Assembly: GCA_902806595.1 (NCBI GenBank)
Contig: CADCXC010000044.1
Location: 682,001-746,000, forward strand
Direction: 5' to 3'
DNA from: Pyrenopolyporus hunteri
Taxonomy: Eukaryota > Ascomycota > Sordariomycetes > Xylariales > Hypoxylaceae
DNA: 64,000 bases
The notes beneath the pieces were generated by a model, which worked only from the letters and a program-made list of their open reading frames with translations, did not search any database and was not told the DNA's origin. Shown here piece by piece: positions 32,625-44,775 of this stretch; the stretch's first letter is position 1, and every line of letters starts with the position of its first letter. The translations under genes and the position numbers were made by a program.

Positions 32625-35600
32625 CTTTGTCAATTGTAGACCGCGTGCGGTATGTGGGCTGCGAAGATGAAGTAAAGGTTAGCACGGTGAACAGTCGCGA
32701 ATGCTCCTGCAGTATCGCAATAGATGATTCCAATCTGTGGACTTACAAATCAAAAACTCATGGGGGATTGGATGGAAATAGTTACGACTATTTATTGACC
32801 GAAGTGGACGGTCGCAAAGTGATTGTCGAGATTAATATTATTAACTTGTAATACTGTGTGTCAGTGTGTGGCCGGCCACAAATAGAGATTCTTTGTGACG
32901 AAGTTGGTAGTGAGTGGTAGGTGCGGTTGGTTTGTTTGTTGACTCGGGAAATGTCGAAGCGTATTTTGGCTTGCTGTGTTGCACCCCTAACGCGGGACGG
33001 CGCAGGTGCCAGAACTCGGAAGTGGCAGAAGTGAATGTTGACTTCTAAGGTTCCTGGCGACGCGGTCGACCGGGTGTAGTTGTAGCACAAGTTAGTGCAA
33101 CTGCTAGCGCGGCGTGTCCCTGACAAACACCTGAGGTAACTCGGGGGCTTGACTAAGGACGCGTTTGATTGGCGAATTAAACCCAATTCAACTAATTCCA
33201 CCTCACAATCCGGTATTCTTCTGCTTCGTGGTCGGCGATTTCTGATTTTTCTAATTCTTCCAATTCCGAACTTCTCAGCACCTCGTATACTGAGTTAGAT
33301 GTGATGAACGATTGGCGATGGATTGCTCGGATCCGTAGAAGGTCGAGAGATCAATGCACCCGTTGCTATCCTTAGAGTTTCCGTTTTCCGCGGACCGTTT
33401 AAACGAGCGTGCGTTGACGATGCAACGCGCAGCGGGAGCGAAACACAAAAAGGAGTGACCAAGTAGTACGCGAAAGTAACGAAAGGATGCTGCTCCCTCT
33501 GCTTCTGTAGCGTATAAAACCTGACTGTTCTCTTTCCTATTCCTGCAGAACCTCGCACTTCCCCCTGACGTTGTCTACACACCAGAGTCGAAGCGGCGAG
33601 ATGGCACAAAATGATGGAAAGTGGGAAGAAAGAGAGGGTACAGGAGAAAATGAGAATTGAAAGTTGAAGGATGAAAGCGAGTGTAAAACAAGTTTTGTCA
33701 AGGGCAAGAGGGGGGGAAAGGGGATTGGGAACGTGGAACTTTGGGATCGAGAATCAAGAAAAATGTCAGAAAGGAGACAAGAAGAACCAGGGGGATCGGG
33801 CAAAGCTTAGCCCAGCCCACCCGAAGGTAGGTGCCAGTGGGTATCGCCCCTTTTAACCAGGGTACGCAACAATGCAGCAACGCTAGGTACGTAGGTACAT
33901 AGGTACAATGTTGCACAGTGTCTACGGCCCAGGGCTGCAATGCAGCATCTACTGTGGTACCTAGGTATCTTTTCTCCCCTACATGTACGCCTTACAAACC
34001 TACATGTACCTACCTGTAGTACGTTCATACATGTATTCGTCAGCACAACCATCTACCCATATCAGGTATATACATGGATAGCAGACCTTGGGCATCCCGT
34101 CCCTTCACAGTGCATTTCAGTCTATGAAGAAAAGAGATCGAGATTCAAAATGGGGATATTCTTTAGATAGGTACCTAGATACCTACCTATGTATAAAAAA
34201 ATAAAAGTACATTGTACGTACAAGTAGGTATGTAAAAGTCGGGATTAAGCGTGGCTGTGTATGGAGCTCCTGCCCGGAGGGCGAGGGAGGGCCTAATAAT
34301 GCAGCTGAGTTTCCTCCTTTTCACTGAGCAATGCGAGGTATTGCGCTATTGACCAGACCTGGAAGCCTCGCTTGTATACTGTTAGAGAAGGACCTACTAG
34401 GAGTGGTAAGGAGACCAAAAGGGCTGGCAAGCCAGTGGGGTTTCCAGTTGCCAAAACAAGCCGTCATCGATTCATTAGTCGTAGAAATAAGTCTCCTATT
34501 GGCCAAAGAGGTCAGCTTAGACAAGGGGGCATACTGAAGTGGAGTTTTGTTCCGGCTTATGCCTGGTACTAAGAAGGCAACTTGGGGAGGTTAGGTATTA
34601 TTCAGCACGGTATGGAATAAACTGTATCAACTTAATAATTGGATGGTACTTAATCAAGCTTTACTTAGGTGCTTAACGTATTGTACATGATTCTACGTGG
34701 GAATTCGATTCGGGATACACTTTTAAACTCGAGTTACTAGATTCTTGACAGAATCTTAGTTGGACACTCCTTCACATTAAGGTCAAAGTTCTAGTTGTCA
34801 TCTGATTGTATTTCCCTCCTCTTTTTAGTTACCTACCTACCTACATACAGTTACATGTATGGGTTACGATTCGTATGATAGGTAGGTAGGTACCTACTAA
34901 AGTTCTTGTTCCGCTCAATTCCACTTCTCTCTTTAGGCGCATTCTCCACCTCCCGGACCGGCGTTAGCTAGGTACCTACATAAGAGGCACCTCCCACAGC
35001 TGCTTCTCAGTCCATACATGTACCTACCCATGTACCCACCCAGGCACCCATCTAACCTACCTGGGTACCTAAGATTTTAGGAGGGCATTCAACACAGTAT
35101 ATCGGACACTGACGAAGTACCTAACCTAGTGCCCTCTATCAAGATGGCATCCCGCCCTGTTTAATTACATAGTACAAGATAATTCCAGCCTGCCCCATCT
35201 CTTACAATGCCCATTATCGGTCAAACCCTAAAGATAAGCCGGTCTAGACGTTCGTAATGCTGGGGGGGCACGACGTGTCCGTGTTCACGTATATGTATAT
35301 CCCGATATCTTGTATGTGCGATAATGTACGCAGCAGGTCGAGGAGGAGCCCTACATGCTACGAGAGGCGATGCATCCTACGACAGGAACCTCAGGTAGGT
35401 ATAGCATGTGATTTATAAATAATTTGTACGAAGGTGTAACAATACCGAAAGGGGGCGAGCCCAAAAAGGGGCAAGCCGGGCCTCAAAACCACCAAGGAAT
35501 CACCAATAAAAATGTTCGTTAGTAAGCTCTTCCTACAAGTATCATTCGCTAGAAAAGAAAAATCGTATTAAATTTTAGAGCAAACATCGTATTCTGGTTT

Positions 35601-37766
35601 TCTCTTCGTATTACATACCGACAGTGCAACACACCAACATTTTTGCCACCCGCTTGCTTCTTCTTCCATATATGTATTTACATATGTACATACGTACGCA
35701 CCTAGCGACTATCCCCCCTTCTTCCGCCCTTCGAATACCTATGATTCTAGTTGAGAATCGTAAACGGTAGCTGGCTGCTGCATGTATGTAGCTATCGTAT
35801 ACAATATGTATGTGTGCCCTGTAGGTACCCAGGTAGATATCAACGTAGTATGCAGGACACGTGCAAGCACCAACTTTGACGGCGATGATGCGCTTCGACA
35901 GCATTCACCTATAGAGCCTGACGCGACATTGACGCCTTTCATCATTTCGCCGCTCCTAATGTGGTTATCGAAGTGCGCATCTGTGTACGAGACAATAGGG
36001 AGGCGAGCCCTGCTCAGCACACCATCTCGCCTACCGAAGGCCAACCAAATCAGTGTTCACTGCCTCAATACTACGTTCAATACTATGTAGGTAGAATGGG
36101 AATAGTAAGTAGCATCCAATGAAGGACCCGAGCGATTCTTTTCGCTCGGCGGTTTGCAAATGACGAACAGCGCTCTATGCAGGTACCGGCCGGTATTCCT
36201 TCTTATGGCTTTCGATGACGGAATGCTCGAATTAGATACGTGTGCACACGGTGTCATACACGTAGTGTAATTAATTATTCTGCAGGAAGACCAATGCATG
36301 ATAGGAAACTATCCACGCGTCTAGTTGGGAATGGCTAACAACGCCGGCTCTTATTGGACGAGCTAAAGTCGAGAGGCGGGATAGAACGAAAGCTGTACCA
36401 CTCAATACCGCATATCCCGCATATGCTGCATGCCATATACCGCACACCATAGACAGTAGACAGTACTGTGCACTCACGTACCTCTCTTACAATACTCCCA
36501 ACACGTTACGACATATATCAATGCACTCTCCCCCTATTCGCTTCATGAGCACATGGATGTGATGTTTGAACCCGAGGGTTCTCGCAAGAAAAGAAAACAT
36601 TCCTAAGTAGACCGGTCTATCGGCATACATAATAATACCTACCTACCTATTACACGTAATCCGTATATAGATCTACGTTAGATGGTAAACCCATCCACGG
36701 TGGCGTCGGAGTGCAAGTTTTTAGCCGGCTAAAGCAGGTAGTCAGCCTTAGTTCGCTATCTCGAGCCCAGGTTCAGGAACAACCCGGTACCGCGCTGCCA
36801 GCACTAGGTATAAATGTGTATAAGCGTACGTGGTAGGCAGAAGAAAAAGAGCTAGGAAGATCGAACTCGACCCACGCGCTTCTTCTGGAATGGAATGTCG
36901 GATCTATTCTGGGCTATTCTGGGCTACTTTGTTAGACATGGGGCCGGTCTCGAGAACCGGCGATGGATGGTAGGATTCTTCTTTCCTAAATTTCAGGGGC
37001 AGCTTCAGACATAGCGCTAGCATCCTGATTGGCTGTGCCTCTCCGTACTCCGTCGAAGCCACCAAACTCATTATTTTTAGCGGTCCCAGATCCGTGACCA
37101 AGACAGAAGGACGAGAAATAACCATAGGTAGTATACATGTACGGGCCCCACCGACTTTGGACCTGCTTTGTACATGTTGATACGTACCACGACCTATATA
37201 TTAGTCAACTTCAAGTTTTGCATACCACATAGTCCATAGGTATATATGTACTAACATAGGTAGATTCGGATGAACGGTTCATCGCTCATCACGAAACCGA
37301 GGCAGGAGGAAGACTTGGAAAAGCTTATACCTACTGTGCCTACCCAGGTATATAATAGATCACACCTGGTACCTAAGTATTCAATTGTATTGCCATGAAA
37401 GGGGGCCAATTGCCTGAATCGCTGTTTCCCTTCGATTTAGAATTCTGCCTGTATATATTACTGCATAATGTTATATGTGCCCGTATAATTACGTAAGCAT
37501 CGAATCGGGCGCTCACGCGAATTCGTCGATAAAGCAGATAAGATGCTGATAGTGCTATGGCTATGTCCACGGATCCCCCGCGTTGCCTGGCAACCAATAG
37601 CTATCACAACCCTATCGAACTCTAGACTTCCGACTTAATTAATATCGACAAAAAATCATTTTAGACGCCATTTGTTATAAAGCGAGTCTTCTAGATGTAT
37701 AGTAGGTCTTCGAAATAATTTAGAACGCAACGACATGGTACTTCTGGAGAAGACCGCACCGTAAAC
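32625..37766. other. 5.1-kb gene-poor region with dispersed palindromic motifs
   Basis: The first part is the FKS1 promoter and leader. The rest contains many TACATGTA and GGTACC/TAGGTA motifs (about 33885-34080, 34165-34190, 34830-35070, 36640-36670) and no recognisable gene. A patch at 34321-34575 is open in several frames without a family match. Short AT-rich tracts are common. Confidence 0.5.
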
Positions 37767-40145
37767 ATGTCGAACAGATTAGGTGACAGCAGCGATGACG
37801 AGTTTCCAGAGGTCGACGTGCTTGTCCGACAGTATCGGCACCAAGTGCAAGCAAAGCCGGAGGGCAGTCATAATGGCGGGAAGGGAGAATCTCAGGCGAT
37901 AGTAAAGTCCGTTTCACAAAGGGAGCGCGACGCACAATCCAAGCCAAACGCTACAGCGAAAGCGACCCCCCTCCGCCGGCGGAAGCTAGGTCAGGGCCAG
38001 ATCGTGGACGGCTCCCTCTTAAAACCCTGGGGCGATACGGTCGCGAGCAAAGAGAAGAACGATCGAGCCCCAAAGCCAACGAACTCTCGTCCATCGATTC
38101 GGGAGGCAAGCGCCAGGGCAAGAATCTCCCCCAAAGAAGCATCACGTCCATTATCGACGACGGTTCGACAGACAGGTCCCCGCATAACGCGGACGAGTAC
38201 AGAACCGAGTATTTCCTCAAAAGAAAAGCAGAAACCTAAACAAAAGGATTGGGGGAAGGGTGGGGAAATAAAAGATGGACAGCTTTCCAGTGAGGTATCA
38301 AGCCTACAGAAAGAGGAGGTTCTAGAATCAAGCGAAGAAGATAATGAAGATAATGAAGATGATGAAGATGAGGAGGAGGAAATTTCCGAGTTTGTCTCAT
38401 TATCCGACTCTGAAACGGATGCGTGGAATTCAGGTTCTGAGGCCGCCCCAACTCCACCTACGCGACGCCCAAAGAGTCCAACTAGCCATTGGGCAAAGCC
38501 TCAGAGGGTGCTGTTCGATAAACCAAGCCGAAAGGCAGAACCTAGGGACAAGGAAGTCCCCCAGGCGATCATCACCGACCCAACCAAACGCGCACCCAGG
38601 CAATTCCAACCCGGCGGATCCGTGCTCGATTCTATAAAGGCGTCTCGGCCAGGAAACCTAGAAGACACTTTTCAGAAACTTCTGATGTAAGCTATGCTAA
38701 AGGCGGCTCATAGAACCTCCATGGCAAGAACCGCAAAGAGTACTAACCGCCTCGCTAGCTTCAACGAAGACTCCGAGCCTGACGACCCTCCAGCCAAGGG
38801 AGTCGGGAATCCCATACTGGAACCTACGACGCCAAAGAAGACACTACCCGCCTCCCCACACAAGACGCCCCGAATCCCCAAGTCGCCGTGGAAGCCGGAA
38901 CACAAGGAATTCTGGGACCCGGAAGTGAACTTCGCTTGGATCGACGAGCATTCGCCGGAAAAGCCCGAGGGCGCCGAAAAGAAGAAAAGGACGATGGAGA
39001 AGCCCGTGGCGGGCAAGGACCAGGCCGCGGAAGCCTCCAAGACGCACTCGAAGCTCCTGTATAGCACGAGCCCGGAGAAGCGAGATGCACGAAAGGCGTT
39101 CGACGCGGTCAAGCAGGAGATGGCGCGCGAGTTCCTGCGCGAGCTAGACGACCGCATAACAGGCGGACGGCTAACTCAGATGACCCGCGACACGGGCGGA
39201 CTCCGTATCACCTGGTCCAAAAGCCTGCTGACCACCGCCGGCCGCGCCCACTGGAAGTGTAGGACCCTATCCCCGACGACGCGGCACCCCGACGGCTCCG
39301 TCACCACCGCCGAGAACTTGTCAATCCGGCAGCACCACGCATCCATCGAGCTCGCGTCCAAAGTCCTCGGCAACGAATCGGATCTTCTGAACACCGTGGC
39401 GCACGAGTTCTGCCACCTGGCCGTGTTCATGCTCGGCGGTCCTGATAACAACAGCGACGACGCGGGCATGGGCATGGGCGTAAAAGCGAAGCGCAGAACC
39501 GCAGCCCACGGTCCGGAATTCAAGGCCTGGGGCGCGCGGTGCGGCGTCGCGTTCGCCGACCGCGGCATCTGCGTCACGACCCGCCACAACTACGAGATCG
39601 AGTACAAGTACATCTGGTCATGCGACGGGTGCGGCATGGAGGTCAAACGGCACTCCAAGAGCGTCGACACGACGCGCCAACGCTGCGGCAAGTGTCGCGG
39701 GGCACTGTTGCAAGTCAAGCCTAAGCCGCGGGCTTCCAAGCGCGCTCCCGCTAACAACACTTTCGGCGCCCCTCCTCTCCCGTCCAGCGAGCTGGAGATC
39801 GCCGTGGCTGCGAAGAAAAGCGCGTGGGCGGAGTTCGTATCGAAAGAGACGCGGGCCCTGGCCCGAACCAACCCCGGCATGGCTCTGAAAGACCGCATGC
39901 CCATCATCTCTTCCAAATGGAGGCAGCTAGAGAAGGAGGAGAAGCTGAAGCTGAAGCCTAACGCCGAACCCCAAGACACGAGGGTAAAGGAGCTGCAGAG
40001 CCGAGTGCAGGTCCTGGTCATTAAAGATGATGATGACGATGGCGATGACGACGACGACTATTACTACTCCGACAATGATAAGGAAGACGAGGAGAAACAA
40101 GGACGGGGCCGGGCGGCTCATGGCACTTATAATATCTTCTCGTAG
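37767..40145 (+). CDS. SprT-like metalloprotease-domain protein with HMG-like C-terminus (GCNA/ACRC-like)
   Basis: This protein is likely a DNA-associated SprT-family protein, the family of Spartan and GCNA that deals with DNA-protein crosslinks. Exons are 37767-38686 and 38759-40145; the total is 2307 nt (768 aa). The 72-nt intron has a GTAAGC donor, a perfect TACTAAC branch and a TAG acceptor. It keeps frame but begins with an in-frame TAA, which makes the gene look like two. The first 300 residues are basic and disordered, followed by an acidic run (EEDNEDNEDDEDEEEE). The SprT core has AHEFCHLAVF with HEFCH near residues 522-526. A zinc ribbon follows (CDGCG...CGKCRG). The end shows an HMG-box-like stretch (SAWAEFVSKETRALARTNPG, then SSKWRQLEKEEK) and an Asp/Tyr-rich acidic tail. 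Confidence 0.88.
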
Positions 40146-41249
40146 GTGGTAGTGTTGATCGACGCGGTATGGTACGGTACGACGCGACGAGGCACGATAG
40201 CATACGGAGGTACCTATCTACCACTCACCTACACATGTGGCGTCACGTTACCTAGAGAACCGGGACTCCGCATGGGGCGTCGGCGGCTATTTGCGCATGG
40301 TGGCGCACCTATTTACATTAGGCCATGCGCGGGACTGGCAGATTGCAGATACCTAAGAGATGGTCCGTATTAGATCGGGCGAGGGAGGACACATGCAGTG
40401 CGTTTCTGGTTATGTACCGTACCTAGGGATACCCCCATATGCGCGCGCGATAGGGGCAGGGAGCAAGGAGAAAGGGGGGCCTGGCAATCGTATGAACCGT
40501 TTAGGATTGCTTAATGAGAATGGCACTGCTTTTCTGATCCCCGAATATGTTTGGACTACTCTGCTATGACAGTCTGGTTCGTCTTATGTGCTTCCGGACT
40601 CATGTGCTTCGATTACAAGACTCGGCCTTCTGGACTAAGGTAGGCGTGTATGGCTTATGCTGGTAATCATCACGATCGACGTGGTATGTCTCTTAACCCA
40701 CAAAAAGTCCGCTGTGGCTTCCAAGCCTACATGAGGTCTTCCTAACCCAGTCCGTAGGGTAATTAGGATACTATCTAAGCTACCTATCTAGGTACATATA
40801 GCTATCGCGAGACGTAAGTCCCTACATAATTCTAACTTGAGGACGCGGTATAACTATCCCCTTCCATATCGCTACCAGACACGCCAGTTCGTTACCACGT
40901 AGCATCGAGGCGTTCTTTCGTAACTCATATCGAAGCCGCGACGAGGTCTCGGAAGAAAATCGATAGGAGAAACGTGAGAAAAAGGAGCTCCTTGAAATAA
41001 CCCTGGGATATGCCGTACATTTCTCTCCTTCTTCCTTATTTCCTTCTTTTCTTCTCCAGGTGTTGATATTCCTCCTCTTTTAGCTTAATATCCGGCTCTC
41101 TGTTGATGTCATGGTATCTCCCATCCCGAGGTCATCGACTCAAATCGCATTACGTTCGTTTCGTATCATATCGTTTCACCCCCCTCACGCTGTTCAGTTC
41201 CTCTCCTTCGTTGGCTCTCTTCTCTCCTCCTCTTCAGCCGACCAACCCC
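40146..41249. other. convergent intergenic region
   Basis: This spacer between the SprT gene and the 3' end of MOG1 holds GGTACC motifs near 40208-40245 and 40780-40800 and pyrimidine-rich tracts at about 41020-41060 and 41205-41240. No coding signal is seen. Confidence 0.5.
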
Positions 41250-42151
41250 CTAAACCTCATTAAACAGCCCCCAGTCCTTCACCTTGAAGGTCTCCCATAT
41301 CTTGGCGGCGTAGTCGACGGCGTCGCCGATGAGCTTGCCCTGCTTGCCGAGCTGCAGGTCGACCTCCTCCTCGTCGTACTCGCCCCGGATGTGCGGCACG
41401 TTGATCGTGATCAGCAGGTCCGTCTTCTCGCGCTCCAGCCGCACCAGCGTCATGATGATCGCCGTGAAGTCCGTCTTGCTGCCCGACGAGCGCTTCTCGT
41501 CCGCGGGCGCCCCGGCCGCCGCCCCCGACGCCGCTTCTGCCGCCGCGTCCGGCCGCCGCGCCGATTGCGTCGCGATGAGCGTGTAGGCGGGTATGTCTTC
41601 GCTGTTCGGGGGGACGCGGTCGCGCGTGTTAGTAATTGTTTGCCTGGCTTCGCGGGGTTCGTGCGACGCTAGAGGAAAAATGCGAAACCGGGGGAGGGTA
41701 AAACCAGAGGATTACTTTGGGACAGGAAATGGTAAAAAAATACGTACTCTAGTCGAGAGAACTGGGTAGGGGTGGTATTCCAGACCTTAACGCGATCGAG
41801 GTCGTCGCCCACGAGCTCCTCGAGGTGCGTGGTAAGGGCGCTGCCGTCTATCTCTGCGCTGCTGCCAGGGCCGCCGATGCGCTCGTTGATCTCGAAGATG
41901 ATGCTGGTGAAGCCATCTTTGTCGATGTACACTTCTTGGTGATCGGGAACCTGCCTTATAAGACTAGCGCGCGGGGAATCGAGGTATGAATGTCAGTTTG
42001 TTGTTCATTGATTATATCTGGTTATAAGATGCCGTTGTGCGATGGTAGAGAAATGTGTAAGTGGACAGACATACCTCACGTCGGCGAAGTTGGCGGGGAG
42101 ATCGCAGACGAGAGCTCCTCCGTATAGCGGGGTGGTCTTGTAAGTGGTCAT
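41250..42151 (-). CDS. MOG1: Mog1, Ran-binding nuclear import factor
   Basis: Mog1 binds Ran/Gsp1 and promotes nucleotide release during nuclear import. Exons in gene order are 42151-42075, 41963-41748 and 41601-41250; introns are 111 and 146 nt. The total is 645 nt (214 aa), close to the family's usual 190-220. Family motifs are MTTYKTTPLYGGALVCDLPA at the start, then NFADVSLIRQVPDHQEVYID, TSIIFEINERIG, TPTQFSRLE and DIPAYTLIATQ. An Ala-rich, low-complexity insert (RRPDAAAEAASGAAAGAPA) interrupts the core before DFTAIIMTLVRLEREKTDLL. It sits where many homologues have a short loop and is G+C-rich. The end (DVDYAAKIWETFKVKDWGLF type) is canonical. The gene starts and splice sites are well supported by phase. 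Confidence 0.93.
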
Positions 42152-44775
42152 CGTGTGGAGAGATGTTTTAAGATATTCCGGATACCGATACTTGTAGATG
42201 GCTAAGGAAGCTTAAGGCTTGTTCTTAGGGCCCCAACTGAGTGTCGGAAGGAAATATAAGTACTCCTTCCTCGAACGATATTAAGGTAACCAGGTCAAGT
42301 TCAATCGGGCGATGTTAGCTGCCTAGGACGTTTGCGACTTCTTGTGATTTTGGTGGGGTAGGTAAGGTCGCCAACCGATGATGTAACTTCCTGCACGTTT
42401 TCCCTCTTCAAAGTCGCAACTTTCCCTGGTACCTATATACCTATACGAGTCTCGAGGACAAGGCGCTATATTTAAGTATATACTAACCTAAACGGGCAAT
42501 AGTGTAAGTGCTAAGGGGATAGCAGAAGGTATATAGGTAGGTAGGTAGGTAGGTATGTATATCCCACATTCCATCCTTCGAGCTCGCCAAGACCATTTCC
42601 TCGTAAGAGTCATCGAGAACTCATTTACGCATAACAATCCACACTCGCAAATCGCTCGATTCCATTTCTTCTTTACCCCTTCATTCGATGGTTTAAGCAA
42701 GCTACTCTGACCGCTACATCACCTCTTCAACTTTAGGAGCCTGTGACTCAGAGAAAATTGTTAGATATGATACAAAAGAAAGAATAGCGTCCAATTCCCT
42801 TCGGTCTATTCAGCTGTACCCGTCTTTAACACACAGGTATGACTCTTTAATGAAGCTTTCAGCACCAGGAACAGGTACGATCTTCATATCAAGTCTATAG
42901 CGAAGGAAATATCAGGGGAGAAATATCATACAGCTAGAAGTAATAATATGAAAGCGTGGGTATATTACGGCTCGATCTACGCAGTTGCCTATCCCAGCGT
43001 TGGTGAGTCACGAACATAAAAAACAGGCTTGAATTAAGCGACGAAGTTTAACGTGTTGGTGATTCGGAGCTCCCAATAAACGGAGAAATACTAGCTCGAG
43101 CTAGCTTCACTACGGAGGGGCCCTCCATAGCTAAAGCTTATCAATATGTTCGTTATCCCGGATTTCTCTTCTTAGCCTAAGAACGAAGGTTCATGTTAAA
43201 AGCCTCTCATAACGGCGCCATCATCCAGCGAAGCCTCGTGCGTATAATAAATAGTAGCAACCCTAATAGATCTATTGAATGAGCAAACCTTCCCATTAGT
43301 GCGAGTTCCTCATGTTTTAAAGTCATTTCGATGAAGCTAGCCAATACGACTTATGGGGTGTAGGCATGGAACAAGAGACGAACGAAAACCGGCCAACTTC
43401 AACCTGTGTAGATAAGTATAAGGCCGTTATCAGCCCTACACGATGTTGGGGTCTGGCTGCGCTCATTTTAAAACGGGCGCGATCCGATCAAGCTCAGGTA
43501 AGACCCCGTTGACCGTCGAAACGCCACCAAGCCTCTCTATTAAGAGCTTTAGGTGGCTTGTCTGCGCGGAGTTGATCGTGCTACCATATATATCCTGATA
43601 TGCTTATGCCGATCTCCGAGCGAAGAAAACTAAGACATCTGTCGTACCTACTAGGTACGAAGAAAGTCCTTATAATTTCCACACACGCCTAGGCCTGTGC
43701 ACGTACATACACCGAGGCACTTTGATGGCGGGCGAATGGCTGAATATTGCTCGACCCCTGGGAGGGACCTCTTCGCAAGCCATATTGGATATTGGGTTAC
43801 ACGAACGCCATAACACCACTAACTAAACTTATGAGAGGCGGTCTGGGTGAAGCCCTATAGGCCACGCGTATATTAAGCTGCGTCATGGGCACTGGGGCCG
43901 TTCCCGAGAGTCCATGGCCGTATATACCGACCATTGTGCCCTAACCCCCCTTTGGGAGGGCGGCCACGTAAGGTACCTAGGTAAATGGTTACGAAAGGCA
44001 TTTTGGTCACATGCTGTATAGCTTAGACGAAAGGGAAGGCGCTGTGTAAAGGTTGCGGTTGTTAGTTTCTACTGATGTGATATTCGTATGAGGACTTTTA
44101 ACAGACGGGGTTGGTTCACGATCTATATACGTCTAGGTTAAATTAAGATATCGGGAGGTGATGAGGGGATCAATGGTTTAATAAATCCTAGGATGTAACA
44201 TAGGTACCTAGATAGCTACGTAGAATGGCAGATTGCATTTGGTGACGACTGAATCAATACTGTGCTTAACCGCATCACTTAAATCACAATTCGAACAATA
44301 GCACACTAGTGATCTGCCTCCGAATTGTATAGTCGAGTCATTACTTCTTCCAATCATTAAGTACCTTATCTACCTAACCGTCCAGCCTATCCACCCATGT
44401 AGGCGTTCAGCCACCCCGCCGGCGACCCAGCACACCTAGCTGCGCGACGATCCGAATCCCTATACCTTCCCAGGCCGCCGCCCTCAAATACCGCCAAATT
44501 CATGCTTCGTCTTCCCTAGGGGTATCATGGATAGTAATGAAAGTCTAGAATGCAAGATGTTTTTTCACCAAAAAATTAGTAGCGCGTTATCTTGGGGTAT
44601 ATCGCGGTCGACCACCCGTCCCGATGCGCCATAATCCAAGGATTCGACCCAATGGCAACCGTCCCTAGCCCTACTTCTAGAGGACTGGGACATATATGCC
44701 ATTCCGATGCAAATATGCGAAGAGATATCCTTCAATGGTTGTTTTCTTTTTGAACAATAGCTCGCCGAAGACTTT
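42152..44775. other. 2.6-kb gene-free region
   Basis: No open frame with a family signal is seen. A TAGGTAGGTAGGTAGGTAGG-type run lies at about 42535-42556 and GGTACC motifs near 43655, 43975 and 44203. A possible T-arm-like patch near 44636 does not fold into a tRNA. Confidence 0.5.

Noticed and set aside
31934..32851. 305-codon open frame opposite the FKS1 N-terminus
   Set aside because: It is a shadow of the Gly/Tyr/Asp-rich FKS1 coding sequence and has no family signal; FKS1 is certain on the other strand.
38688..38690. Stop-codon readthrough or a 27-nt intron in the SprT gene
   Set aside because: A 72-nt intron with GTAAGC, TACTAAC and TAG explains the join far better; 27 nt is too short for splicing.
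41103..41672. 189-codon plus-strand frame
   Set aside because: It lies opposite the last MOG1 exon; the Arg-rich translation comes from the G+C-rich Ala stretch of MOG1.
44630..44660. GGATTCGACCCAATGG as a tRNA B box
   Set aside because: No cloverleaf can be drawn on either strand.
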